64,000 nt of DNA from Antedon mediterranea. Its lineage: Eukaryota > Echinodermata > Crinoidea > Comatulida > Antedonidae. Positions within the stretch are counted from its first letter, which is position 1, and every line of letters starts with the position of its first letter. Below the pieces are notes generated by a model. That model saw nothing but the letters and a program-made list of their open reading frames with translations. It was not told the origin of the DNA and did no database searches. A program made the translations under genes and the position numbers. This document shows positions 46,601-58,300 of the stretch, piece by piece. The stretch covers positions 811,001 to 875,000 of the forward strand of contig NC_092680.1 in the NCBI RefSeq assembly GCF_964355755.1. Direction: 5' to 3'.

Positions 46601-46882
46601 TCACATAAAAGGCAAAGGTGTTCCAGCAGGGCACCTCATACCCTCTCTCTCCCCCCACACCACAGACAGTTGTTGCTGTCAGTGTCATTAAAATCCGTTG
46701 CTAGCGACGCCTGAACAGTACTTAGAATTTGTAGTGTAGCAGTTACCAAATTATACGTTTAGCCTACGTTAGAACATTTTAGTACACTCAATGTTCACCT
46801 TATTAATTATGAAACAAAGTGTTAAATACAATACATATATAGTCTAGACAAACAAACTCTTTACCTGTGAAATCGGAGCCAT
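40630..46882 (-). CDS. IFT52: Intraflagellar transport protein IFT52, complete, 12 exons
   Basis: Core subunit of the IFT-B complex required for building cilia. Exons in transcript order: 46882-46865, 46176-46049, 45651-45564, 45018-44889, 44292-44148, 43598-43472, 43126-42971, 42721-42567, 42190-42103, 41697-41589, 41151-41006, 40656-40630. The sum is 1317 nt, 438 aa; human is 437. All splice sites are GT-AG and phases close. Diagnostic segments: FTPNNGFKSLNKKLRSNWKI, IAGPREKFTGPE, MGEGGESKFDTNINFLLEYF, KYFHPKEALISNGVLNR, STGSVCFPLNRP, QDQYLDKEENSKIMDVIFRW, DQLHVKHSQLSLIQPNFEVP, LFDLDEAFSSEKSRLAQITN and DAKHILEHIFAQVVEFRKLN. Start MAPISQ is chosen because the alternative upstream ATG (near 46956) hits a stop in exon 2. 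The last eight residues (DDADNLQY) are less conserved. A duplicated splice junction lies between the last two exons. Confidence 0.95.
40785..41020. repeat. 58-bp tandem duplication of an IFT52 splice junction, 4 copies
   Basis: Each unit carries, on the transcribed - strand, an acceptor-like CACTTACAG, then GATGAGATTAAACCAG, then GTAAGTTAAG. The high-coordinate unit overlaps the true 3' end of exon 11 (TTAAACCAG/GT). The copy at 40945-40959 has lost one base, making the AG-GT bounded segment 15 nt; those at 40888-40903 and 40831-40846 are 16 nt. Confidence 0.88.
41203..41346 (-). mobile_element. MITE family 1
   Basis: Left end degraded (CGCTCTATTTACACTAGAAA), right end good. In the IFT52 intron between exons 10 and 11. 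Confidence 0.75.
41390..41560 (+). mobile_element. Possible decayed tRNA-derived SINE
   Basis: CACCAGGCTAGTGATCTGGA and GGTCGTGGGTCTGAGTACCC resemble the anticodon arm and a degenerate B box, but no A box is convincing. IFT52 intron 10. Confidence 0.3.
41722..41983. repeat. Tandem repeat of about 20 bp, 13 copies
   Basis: Unit AATCACAGGTGGTGGACCAT plus CT, with T/C and A/G variants; in the IFT52 intron between exons 9 and 10, starting about 25 bp from exon 10. Confidence 0.92.
44441..44586 (-). mobile_element. MITE family 1
   Basis: Ends AAGCCTTGTCTGCACTATCA and TTGATAGTGTGGACAGTGTG; IFT52 intron between exons 4 and 5. Confidence 0.75.
44780..44885 (+). mobile_element. Possible LINE/SINE 3' tail
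   Basis: Ends AAGGAAGTAAATAAATGTTA then CTTTGAATTTGAA, a tail style shared with the inverted one at 62462-62540. No coding remnant is clear. Confidence 0.35.
45082..45180 (+). repeat. Interspersed repeat, ACCGTATATCCTCGAGTATA type
   Basis: Starts ATACCGTATATCCTCGAGTA then TAAGCCCACTTTGGGTCTAA; same style as the reverse copy at 5880-6010. IFT52 intron. Confidence 0.4.
45270..45375 (-). mobile_element. Retroelement 3' tail (copy 1)
   Basis: On the - strand GTATCAAACCTGTTAGTGGC, then GGTAATTATCGCTGTTGG and a tail of AATAAATAAATAAAT. The same sequence recurs at 49405-49482 in LTV1. Confidence 0.6.
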
Positions 46883-47129
46883 CGTTAATTTTGTAATCAC
46901 AAATTATTTCTGCTGCTGGAATCTCTTGTGTAGACTTCACTTCCAGTCGCATTATATAGAAAACACACCACTACTACTGAAACGACTAATAGGTTTACGC
47001 GACTGGAAGTGGAGGCTAAGCACCACATTGCCTTTTTTTATTTTTAACTAGGCTATTCAGTTTTCACACATCGCTTGTTTTATAAACTACAAGTTACTCT
47101 CTATACAATTATACATTTCGCTTTTAATT
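46883..47129. promoter_or_regulatory. Probable bidirectional promoter IFT52 / LTV1
   Basis: Only 247 bp separate the start codons of two divergent genes. No TATA box is placed well for either gene. Both 5' UTRs and the promoters must fit here unless one has a more distant non-coding first exon. The assignment rests on gene geometry. Confidence 0.6.
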
Positions 47130-50100
47130 ATGCCAGTGAGTTGTAATAAATATTTATCAATTTCATTACAAAACCTTTAAGTAGACAGTCTACTACGGGC
47201 TATGAATTTTGTCATTAATCCTAGGCCTACCGAAACCATCATGGACGCATTTGACTTGTGTGATCACAGTGAACCACGGCCGAGCAGTAGAGGAATGAAA
47301 GAAAAGGCTAGGCCTAGAATTTCATCTATAAAAATTAACAGTATACACGTACTTAACTTAAGTTAGCGCTAAGAGATTATCTACTATTATAATTTTTGTT
47401 TTATTAAATGTAAAAGTATAATATTAATAAAATATTTTAAAAAAACAATCATTTCAATCAATGAATGAATGTTTGATATGACCAGCAGGGAGTTGTAAAA
47501 TAATTATTTAACAACTCCCTGATATGACAAACAATTTAAAAATAAAATTGTATTTGGATATTTTTGACCATTTAGGCCTAAAGCTTTGTTCCCACTAGCT
47601 AGGACAGCAGTGTAAGGACGTAAGCCGCACTACTGACCAATAAAAAGTGATTGATTATTCAACTGTCACTTGTGATTGGTCAATTCGCTTGTGCGCACCT
47701 CCTTCTTGCATTGCATCCTAGTAAATGATTAATCTTTTTACTCCATTCTATATGGTTACTTGTTTTCATCCAGGGAAAGAAAAAGAAGAAGTTTATTGAC
47801 AAAAACAAAGCAGTCAGTTTTCATTTGGTGCATCGTAGTCAGAAAGATCCACTGCAAGCTGATGAAGACATCAATAAATTTGTACTGCTTCAAACAGAAA
47901 ATCCTAATGACAAAGTGAGTAAAAGCTGTCTACACTATTAAACTTTAAGTGACAAAAAAATGTGATGTGCCCATATATGGACATGATGGTGTCATATCAC
48001 ACTACCATATTTGAGCATATCACTACCATATTTAGGCACATCACTACCATATTTAGGCACATCACACTTTTTTGTCAAACTTTTTCGATAGTATAGACAG
48101 AGCTTAAAGCAATTGCAGTACGGAACAGACAAAAGGAAACAATATATATATATATATGATTGTTGTGCAAGATGTGTATATTCTTCCATTAACATTAATA
48201 ACTACAGTTTTCATTATAATCAATCTTGTATAGTCAAAAGAAGATTTTAAGAATCGAAAAGAAGAGGAACGTAAATTTGGTGTGTTCTATGATGATGAAT
48301 ACAACTATTTGCAACATCTGAGAAAAACCAAACCTCAAGTGGAGTGGGCAGAGTTTCCCAAGTCAAATGAACAGGTTGAGGTAGTAAAACTTGTGACTTT
48401 ATTGAGTTTTATCGAACCAAGGCAATCTAACAACACTGCGGAGAATATATATATAGTACAGTACTGTTGGAATTTATCGCAGATCAAAGGACCGTTACGG
48501 GTTCCTATCTTGACAAGGAGAGCTCAGTGTCCTGTTGTTAGATTGCCTTGCTCGAACTGATCCCTCTTTACTTAATACTCAAATCACGCTATTAAATCAG
48601 CCAGGATTCTTAACCCAACTTAAATCTATTAATTTAATTTCAGTCCATCCACTCCATTGTTATTTAAAATTTGCCATTCAATCTTTAATTACTTGTGAGG
48701 TTTTTCACAGTATTATTATTATTAGTATTATTGTTATTTTAAAGTTTGTTCCAAAACTACAATTACCACAATCAGTGTTCCCATCAAAAACTGAGGAAGA
48801 TGTAGGATTATTAAATAAAGCAGCACCTATATATGGTAAGTTTAAAATGTATTTAGTAAGCAAAAAGAAAAAACATATAATGTGAGCATAACAGGCAAAT
48901 GCAATAAAATAAAAATACATTTTGACAAAGGTTTTACAGTACTTATATTTGAACCAAAACAAAAATGTTATGTAAAGACAGAAATCCTAAACAGATTGAA
49001 TTTTGTTCTGGATATGACTACAGGAAAAAAAAAAAAAGAAAAATAAAGAAGACATTGGTAAAGATTATGTTAATTTTTAATGCATCCTTTATTTGGTAAT
49101 GATTGTTCAAATGATAAATTACCAACCAGTAACATAAGTGACATTTATATCATAGGTCCTCGTGTAGACTGGGATCCAGACATTGTGGCTGCTTTGGATG
49201 GTGACGCAGATTTTGAAAATCCTGACACCCAGCTTGACGATGACTTTATGCTTCAAGCCATGGCTGATGGGTAATTATTATAGTTACAATTAATAATGTA
49301 TTATTTTACTAATATGGGTTTAACAAGTATTTCACTCTGGTTTCTAAATTCATGTTTTATTTTATCTTATTTCATATTCATACATCATCTAGTCAAATCA
49401 TTCAATGTATTTTGTATATTTATTTTATTCAATCAAACCCAACAGCAATAATTACTGCCACTAACAGGTTTGATACAAATAATTTGTGTTTTAGAGCACC
49501 AGAAGAAGATGATGGTAGTGAAGAAGGCTACGACTCGGATGAATGCTATATGGATGATGAAGAGGGCGACAGATTTGATCCAGACGATATGTTGACATTT
49601 AGATCAGAAGAAACAAAATCACATTTTACAAATTACTCGATGACTTCATCAGTGATTCGACGAAATGAGGGTCTTACGTTTCTAGATGATAAATTTGAGC
49701 AGGTATTATTGATTAAGACAAGCGTTGTAGTAATGTTGCAAAGTACAAGTTTACACTATGACTGATTAAAATGTATTTTCTCGATAAATTGCTACTGATT
49801 TCTACCTTTGAATAAATTTAATAAACTAAAAGTTTTAATTATATTTTAATAGCACTCTTCTGTGTTTGCTTTAAGAAGATGATAATTATCTTTACTAATT
49901 ATTCATGCTTGCTGTTGTAGATTTTTGAACAGTATAATGATATGGAGATTGGTGCGCTGGACCATGACGAGATGGAGGGCCATATCACAACAGATAGTGC
50001 AATTTTAAACCAAGTTTTAAGTGAATTTGAAAAATCTCGGAAAAAACAGTAAGCTACTTTTTGTATGTCTTGTCTTGAAACTGTCAGGAAAACTGATATT

Positions 50101-51177
50101 CAATTCAATTCACCTTCAAGAAATACCAAGTATAAAAAAAATGCTAAAGCATTGTAAAATACATGCCACCAAGCTCATTGCAACTTATTTATCTTGTAGC
50201 ACAGCAACAGATCTAGATGATTCAAAAGATAAAGCAGATGCTAATATTGACTGTGATTCAGATTCTAATGATGAAGAACTTGAAAATGTTGTGGTTGAGC
50301 CACCAAAGGAAAAATGGGACTGTGAATCAATATTGAGTACATACTCAAACTTGTACAACCATCCAAAAACTATAAAAGAACCATCAAAAGTGAGTGATAT
50401 TGTCTTAGTATCACAACTGTACCGATTGCTAGAACTTTACTAAGTACTTGTTTTGTATGTGTGTTTGTATTAAGCTCTGTCTACATTATCAAACTTTATG
50501 TGAAAAAAAATGTGATGTGTCCATATTTGAGCACATCACACTTTTGTTGCAAACTTGTTTGATTGTGTAGATAGACCTTTAGTTGGTTTACATAACAATA
50601 GTAGCAGGATTCTATATAGACTATATATTTTCTATTATCTATTGGTAGAAATCAAACAGGATAAAGCTATCACAGAAGACTGGTATGCCATTAGATGTTC
50701 TAGATAAGAAAGGAGCAACAAAGCAGCAAATGGAGCAGGACACTACAGAAGATGACGACCAGTTAGAACCTTCGGCAGAAATGCTGCAGGCGAGAAAAAA
50801 AGGACAAAAAGAATTAGCTGAGGATAAAAGGCAAAGAAAAGATGTGGTAAAAGCAGAAAGAAGAGTAAGTTTGCAATAGATATAAATACATTATTATCAT
50901 TCATATTTTCTGTTTAAAATATGAGAGAATTGTTGAAGGCACAAGTCAAAGAACTGTTTGTACTTTAGGCAAGATGCTTTACATTCACTACCTCATCTTT
51001 TGGATGAAATGTTAAGTTGTTGTTCAGTTATCTAATGATTTTATCTTCTTTTTACAATTTTAGGAAAGAAGACTGGCGAAGAAAGCCAATAAAATAGCGT
51101 TTAAAGAGGAAGAAAAACGGCAAGAAAAAGTTATTATAAATCTACAACAAAATATGAAAGGCATAAAAATGACATGA
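47130..51177 (+). CDS. LTV1: Ribosome biogenesis factor LTV1, complete, 10 exons
   Basis: Nuclear/cytoplasmic assembly factor of the 40S ribosomal subunit. Exons: 47130-47135, 47774-47914, 48234-48380, 48745-48835, 49156-49270, 49495-49702, 49921-50048, 50200-50389, 50649-50864, 51064-51177. The sum is 1356 nt, 451 aa; human is 475. The tiny first coding exon is ATG CCA followed by GTGAGT; it gives MPGKKKKKFIDKNKAVSF, matching the known N-terminus pattern. Other diagnostic segments: FHLVHRSQKDPLQADED, FGVFYDDEYNYLQHL, EEDVGLLNKAAP, DPDIVAALDG, EETKSHFTNYSMTSSVIRRN, KFEQIFEQYNDMEIGALDHD, KEKWDCESILSTYSNLYNHP, SNRIKLSQKTGMPLDVL and a basic coiled C-terminus. The donor of exon 3 could also be 10 bases earlier, but that breaks the phase. 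The intron before exon 4 holds MITE family 3 and that before exon 3 a family 1 MITE. Confidence 0.95.
47580..47725. mobile_element. MITE family 2
   Basis: AAAGCTTTGTTCCCACTAGC start, CACTTGTGATTGGTCAATTC centre, and TGCATTGCATCCTAGTAAAT at the decayed end. LTV1 intron 1. Confidence 0.6.
47933..48105 (-). mobile_element. MITE family 1
   Basis: Starts 18 bp after the LTV1 exon 2 donor. Three internal ACCATATTT motifs; both ends recognisable. Confidence 0.8.
48418..48550. mobile_element. MITE family 3
   Basis: Ends CAAGGCAATCTAACAACACT and ...GTTGTTAGATTGCCTTG form an inverted repeat of about 17 bp. TCGAAC occurs just outside both ends and may be part of a target duplication. LTV1 intron 3. 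Confidence 0.75.
49405..49482 (-). mobile_element. Retroelement 3' tail (copy 2), next to LTV1 exon 6
   Basis: Matches 45270-45375 (ATTTTATTCAATCAAACCCA ... CACTAACAGGTTTGATACAA). It ends only about 13 bp before the acceptor of LTV1 exon 6. Confidence 0.6.
50472..50579 (-). mobile_element. MITE family 1, short form
   Basis: Right end GATTGTGTAGATAGACCTTT is diverged. LTV1 intron between exons 8 and 9. Confidence 0.75.
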
Positions 51178-51502
51178 AAACAAACAAAACATTTTTATAT
51201 GATGTATTTTATCAATATAAGAAATGCCATGGTTGATTGCATCTCATGTGTTCCTGTATGATTAGCCTCGCGCATTTCAGTCGCTATCATTGCCCATCTA
51301 ATCAAGATATCTTTGATTTGACTGTAGGCAGATTCAAAGCCAAATATGAATAGAATGAGAGAGCATCACAGAATGAAGTTGTTCACTAAACACTAACTGC
51401 AAAGTAGCAACTTAATTCAATATAATCACTATTTGTAGTTTTAAGGCTTTGGGAGAGGTTATTTACAGTGGCATATCCAAGGTTTAAAGTGATGAATCTT
51501 GA

Positions 51503-51630
51503 CTGACCATGCCTACCTCGGCCATACCATGTTGACTGACCATGCTTACCTCGGCCATACCATGTTGACTGACCATGCTTACCTCGGCCATACCATGTTG
51601 ACTGACCATGCTTACCTCGGCCATACCATG
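51503..51630. repeat. 33-bp tandem repeat, 4 copies
   Basis: Unit GACTGACCATGCTTACCTCG then GCCATACCATGTT, nearly perfect. The period keeps one frame open; not a gene. Confidence 0.93.
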
Positions 51631-51736
51631 TTTGGGGCTAACAGTTTAACAGTTTTACTGCTGTCAAATGCCTGGGAAATGACACCCAAGCATCCTGTGA
51701 ATATGCCATTGAATTACATTTAAATACCAATGTTGT

Positions 51737-51850
51737 TTGTCTGCATTACTTTTAAATGGAATACTTATGCCTCAATAGGGCTACAATTGTAGCTGCATTA
51801 TTTTTAAATGGAATACTTATGCCTCGATGGGGCTACAATTGTAGCTTTTA
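51737..51850. repeat. Tandem duplication of about 60 bp, 2 copies
   Basis: Unit includes TTTTTAAATGGAATACTTAT, GCCTCAATAGGGCTACAATT and GTAGCT; the two copies differ at a few bases. Confidence 0.85.
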
Positions 51851-52684
51851 AAAACAAAACTTTGCAATAATGTGTAGGATAAAATTTATTTAAGATTTTG
51901 TAAAATTACAAATTTTATCTGTGGCTTAACACATTTTGCAACCAAGATATAATTAAAATATATACTGGATATTTCAGATTTTCATAAATAAAACAATTAC
52001 ACTGATGTATTGATTTTTGCCATAATACAGTATATTTATTCAGCCACTGAATAAATATACTGTATTATTGTAAGAGTCATTCGTTTTGTGTAGAGGCCTG
52101 AAAGTCTGTCCTTTACCTTTCAATCAATGTATTTGCTTTTTCTTGAATTTATAAGACAATAAACAATAATATCCTATGCGACTCCAAATTTACCGTGCAG
52201 AATGCACTTATCTTTTCGCAAGATACTTTACTTACATTTGCCTCTCTCCACCCAGGTGTATAAATGGGTATCACAAACACACAACTTTGTGCTGATTACT
52301 AGCTGCATTATGGGAGTATACATACATGTTTGATCCAAAAACTGGCCAGGGTCATAATGTGCAGTGCATTGAGAGCTTGCTTATATGCACTATATGAAAC
52401 AAACAAATACAACTAAACATTAGAATTTACAATTTTATTTTTATAATATGCTGTTTGCTTTTGTTTGATCAGTGACACAGGTCAACTTACATAGTTTACA
52501 ATACAAGTAAATGGACATATAATTATACACATAAGCATTCATATTTCACAGAATATCTAAAACAAAAAAATTAAATTCAATATACTATATAATACAGCAA
52601 AAGTTGTAAGATTCAATGAACAAGAAAAATTCTCTGGTTAGGGACCCATAATGAAATGTCACAAAATAAATGCTAACGCAAACC

Positions 52685-52800
52685 CTTTTCCGTCAAGCCA
52701 TCTGTGTACTCGTATGGATTAGGCTATGTCGATGTATGGGGTTCGAATCCCATGAGCAGCTTCTTTTTGTACTGAACTTATGTACGAAAAAAAAAATTGG
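52685..52800 (+). mobile_element. tRNA-derived SINE candidate
   Basis: A perfect B box/T-arm, ATGGGGTTCGAATCCCATGA, stands about 40 bases after a weak A-box region (GTATGGATTAGGCTATG). No cloverleaf. Confidence 0.4.
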
Positions 52801-54941
52801 CAGCCAGGCATTTTCACCTAGTAGTTTATATGTTAACAACAGACAATTAATTTCAATTTCATCATTAGTACCACCCAAATTCTCCGGAAATACAGACAGC
52901 CTGGTTCTCATCACCAAAATGTACTTGTTTAATTGTATGTGGTTCTTTCAAATGAATACATTGGTAAATTAACATTGCTTTATTACATTAATAATATTTT
53001 TTCTTTGTTTCGGTTTTTCATGACTACAAAATGTTCAAATTCAAAGGTATACTGCCAAGATCCCTTAATAAATTCTTGTGTAAATATTTACTAAACAATT
53101 GACTACCCTTACAAACAAAACCAAAAACCATTTCTATTTCGAGGCAGAATGTCTTTAAACATTTAATATTCACAAATATACTTGGTTTTACATCAAAAAG
53201 CCACTATTTAGTTGTAGAAAAAAAACACGAGGATGCAACCATAGCACAGTGAAAACCTATTTGTAGAAAATGTTTAAGACCGTACACGCTTGAATAGGCG
53301 ACTGAGCCTGTAATATTGTGTAGGGCTCGATGGGCGATTATGGATCATAAGCATATACATTTGATAAATGGATATTATTTTTTTAATCCATTTTAAATTA
53401 TTATTTAAGTGTAGGAATGAACGGTCTAAGCATTCGCCAGAGACACACTTATTCAAGCGAGTACAGTAACAATAAAATGAACATTTCAGAAGGTGAGAGT
53501 GGCTATATAGAGGGCCACGACCGGCCCACCAGCCTCTTACACCACTCATTTAGAGTGGTGTACAGTGAGCTACTTATTCAAAAGAAATGGAATTTGACAA
53601 GTCATAATCTTATACACTGACAAATAAAATCTACTTGGAATGCATCATCCAAAATAAGAATTACTTTTGTACAAGAATTATTAATTATATTTACAAATAT
53701 TGTAATCACAGTTCATATTTCACATTTAGATAGGTAGAAGCCCTAAGACACCTTCAGGACCCAACAAATACTATATTGGCACTCAACAAGAAAGTATCCC
53801 CTAAATAGAGGTGTCCCAAAGAAGGCTTTTCTATTATCGTTCAACCTTTTAAAAAAATGCTTTTGTATTTTGATTAACTTTATTCAACACTATACCCCTT
53901 TCACATTGACTAGCAACATTCTTGAGTTTATACACACCATGATGCATGCCATAAAAACACAGGGTGCAGTGTGAAAGGGTGTTAATAAACACAAATCATT
54001 TAAACAGTGCTGTGTCCCTTTAACATGTATAAGTAATAACACCACCATTATTCACAGTTAAATGTCTGGCCCCAAAGCTGAATAACCAATGGTTAAATAT
54101 AGTGATCATTATCATTTAAGTCACCTTCTTATATACTATATTTGACAATTCTATTTAACTATAGTGAGCTGCTAAAACTCATAAGTACTATTAAAGTTAT
54201 AATTACAGGTTTTGGGAAACATTCAATTTTTCCCGAAAACCTGCAATTTCCAGCAAAAACACTGATAATTCAACACATAAAAAACCCAATAATTTGCGTG
54301 ACTGGACAGAACAACTTGTACTCAAAGTACGAATAAAATGGCAAACAAAACTAAAACTGCTAATTAAAATTATACTTTTGGTAATTAATACACATATATC
54401 TCTTATTATCAAGAACAATACAATTACATAATTTAAATTACTTTTTTACATAAATTATGTATTTCTTATGATTTCTCATTTCATAGTTTAATTAAATTAA
54501 ACTTGTATTATACCTATTCAAATTTTACCTAAATTTTGTAAGAAAAATTATATTCATAAAACTATCAATATTATATTTTTTAGCAAATTAAATGTTTTTT
54601 TTTGTTAACAAAATATATAATTTCAGGAATTTGTATTAAATATTTCGAGTTATTTGGGGCATCGAAGAAAAATAGAAACACAAGTGTACAAGTACAGTAT
54701 AAGAATACCCATCTAATACACAGTTATATATACAGTGACGGTTCATGCTAGAAAATCTATTTTAAATCTTAGAGTGGATATTTTTGGAAATGGTGTACAT
54801 AAAAACTCTACATATAGCAATATCAAGATGAGATTGTAGGCATAGCAAATAAAAATAGTATTAAAGACAACAGTAAGGTTACATGCATTAGGAAAGTGAC
54901 AGCCACCTTTGGAAAACCTGTCATTTATGTTGTACAGTATA

Positions 54942-55058
54942 AAGCTCTGTCTACACTGTCAAACTTTATGTGACAAATATCCATATATGAACATGATGAT
55001 GTCATATCACTACCCTATTTGGGAAAATCACACTAGTTTGATTGTCTAGACAGAGTTT
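54942..55058 (-). mobile_element. MITE family 1, short form
   Basis: Ends AAGCTCTGTCTACACTGTCA and TTGATTGTCTAGACAGAGTTT. Confidence 0.8.
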
Positions 55059-55304
55059 AAGGTTAGTTGTAGTTGATAGACTTCCAAAATTTAACATACA
55101 TAAAGTGGTTAATATATTAATCTGTAAATTGTATAAACAATAGGTCATATTTTGTGACATCATCATATGTGCATGTGTGATAGGAATACACACAAGTAAT
55201 ATATTGTATAAATCTTTATCATCTGGTATAATTTAAATGTTTGATGTGGTGATCAAGCACTCTCGCATTTCACGCCAATGTGTATAGGCCAAATCTGTTT
55301 AATA

Positions 55305-58300
55305 TTATTTCCATAGATTTGTACTAAGTGTCTGGCCTTGTGTGTTCTGTGCCCACGTCTGACCCGAAGCAGCTGCAATGCCTGGCTGCTGTCCCCAACT
55401 GGCCTGTGCCTGGTTGTTTGTATTCAAACCCATATTCTGTATTTGTTGCTGTACCTGAAAAAAAACATGTTGACAATTTATAGTTAGATTGTACACTCTC
55501 TCATGACTGGTATATACACCAAGTAAAGTATACTGAATATAAATGTAACACACAGCATAAAATACACATAAAGTACTGTAATATATTTCATTTTAGCACA
55601 CATCAGCAAATGCGCAACATTTTTTGCAGTTTGTTATGAGGTTCTCTAATGGAACTCCAAAAATGCATTCACACTTAGGCTAAAGATAAATTTAACATTA
55701 ACAAATCTCCTAAACGTTTGCGAAACCATTTTTAGAACTCTCGATCTATTGGATCATCATCGATTCTCTTCTATAATATTAGGATCCAAATGAAATTATT
55801 TAAAGAAATAATTATTGAAATTGATTTAAGGGTTGCTACTGCAGAAAATGCCGGTATGTCGTTTGTCAGTCAGGAAACTGACATTCAAAAAATTAGAATA
55901 ATTGTAAAATTATTGCCAATTTTGAATAAAATAAGACAAACCTGTTGCAGCTGTTGAAGTTGCTGAGCCTGCCTCATTTGCTGTGCTTGATAATTCTATA
56001 AAAAAAATGAAAAATTATAAATTTTATATTTTTATATTATTTGATATTTCTATTTATTATTGTATAGCTGAAGATAAATACTTTTTTGTGGAAACAAATA
56101 TAATTAAATAATTGTGACAATTTTAACAAATTCATTTGAAAAGAAATAAATTATGTGAGCTGGCTGAATAATCCCATGAAAGTGTTTAAAATGATAATTT
56201 GTCATACTGCATAAAACAATATTATCTTGTTAGAATTTAACACAATACTATTATGAATGAAATATGACCTTGAGCAAAAATAATGAAAAAGTAAAAACAC
56301 ATTCATTACTAAATTCTACATCATGACATGCTTTGTGTTGCTTATTATGAGCATACCTATACACCATATACATGCATTATTATGAGCATACAACGTAACA
56401 ATTATGATTTCATAGTGGTTATCTCTATGGCGTAACTCTATTTTATACTGCAACCCTGTTTTATTGTGCAACTCTCCTTATGAGGCTCCTCCCCTTTAAT
56501 ACTATAATATATGCTGTTAATTCATGAAACTGAAAACTACATCATCAATTATTACAGGTTACTGTAGTTGTTTTTTTTTATGGTCATATTCAAATGCCTC
56601 TGTTGTATTTCTGCATTGATATGACATAGTGCCTGTATTTTTCTTACGCTGTCTCCCTGCCATGCCTATACCTATGGGCTGCAATTGCTGCCATATGACA
56701 TAGTGCCTGTATCTTTCTTACGCTGTCTCCCTGCCATGCCTATACCTATGGGCTGCAATTGCTGCCATATGACATAGTGCCTGTATCTTTCTTACGCTGT
56801 CTCCCTGCCATGCCTATACCTATGGGCTGCAATTGCTGCCATATGACATAGTGCCTGTATCTTTCTTACGCTGTCTCCCTGCCGGCGCCATGCCTATACC
56901 TATGGGTCGCAATTGCTGCCATATGTAAATAAGGTGAATGACATTCACCAATCAGACGTGTTTGTTGCTAGTATAAAAAAATTGTTTTACAAAAATATGA
57001 TTGTAAGAATAGAAACATGAATGGTTACAATGTCCATTAAAGAAAAAGAAAGTATTTGGAATAAAAACAAAATAAACCCAAAATAAAACACCCAAAATTG
57101 TTTTGCTGCCCAAGCCTGAGTGATTTTCTATAATCCTCTGTATTTAAAGTTTATTTTGGTCCAGTAGTAGTTTTTGCTTAATACGATTACATAAAATCAG
57201 AAACAAAAATATCTGATGTGATGAACCTATTTTTCATGTGATGATTGATGTGTTTGGGAAGCATACACATTGTTTAAGGCCTAAAGATTGTCCAAAACCA
57301 AACAAAAGTAAAGCTAATTACTTAGTACTACTGTACTGTAGTAACGAAGACAAAAAATGGTTGAAAGAAGATATGAAAAGGCAGATTGCCTGAAGAAAAA
57401 CACAAATTGCAAAAAAAACAAACATGCATTAGATAAGTACAGTAAGATTAATTTGAGATTTCATGTGGTGTTTTCATGTTCCAATAATGTGCTGATAACC
57501 CAGAATAAGATGGAGATGCATTGAATAATGATAATAGCTCCAAACTCAATTTCTACCTGAAGATATTCAAAGGACGATGGTACTATTGATGAAAATGGTA
57601 TGTTTTTCTTTATGATGACGAGAAAGAAAAATATTTAAAAAAATAAATAAAACAAAATATAAATCATGCAAAAATGGGTAAAATAAATTAAAAATAGCAG
57701 TTTCTAAAAACAAACAATTGTAATTGTGGCTATTAGAATATTATAAAACATAAAATTTACTTTAATATTTTTGATCAATGCAAATCTAAATGTACCAATA
57801 TAAGTATAATTTTCATAATTGCAAATGGAGGCTTAATTGGATTCTATGCGTATTGATTTTTAGATATTTATGAATTTAATAACGATAATGTATCATCCTA
57901 TTTATATATTCATTTCTTAAATGAATCCATTTTTAGGGTTAAAATAAAATTTTTAAAATATTTAAAAGAATTGTGTTAAAAGAAAGATACCATTGTGCCG
58001 GCAGAGGTCTGCTTCTGTTGTTGCTGACTCAAATCTAAAAACTGTTGATGGAAATGTTGTGACATTTGTTGTTTTGTCATTTGTTGTTGTGACATTTGTT
58101 GTTGTGACATTTGTTGTTTTGTCATTTGTTGTTGTGACATTTGTGGATGTGTCATTTGTGGTTGTGTCATTTGTTGTTGTGACATTTGTTGTTGTGTCAT
58201 TTGTGGATGTGTCATTTGTGGTTGTGTCATTTGTTGTTGTTGTGTGTTATGTGTTTGTTGTTGTTGTTGGAAATGCTGTAACTGCTGACTTGGTGTGTAC

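Larger units (their letters stand above)
51178..55304. other. Convergent intergenic region LTV1 / SMAP-like gene
   Basis: About 4.1 kb holding both 3' UTRs plus repeats listed separately. AT-rich and without an exon I can support. Confidence 0.45.

Noticed and set aside
46865-46960. Alternative IFT52 start at the upstream ATG (MRLEVKS...)
   Set aside because: It is out of frame with exon 2 and runs into a stop within a few codons.
51499-51723. A 74-codon frame with DHAYLGHTMLT repeats
   Set aside because: Comes from a 33-bp tandem repeat downstream of LTV1; there is no homology or splice support.
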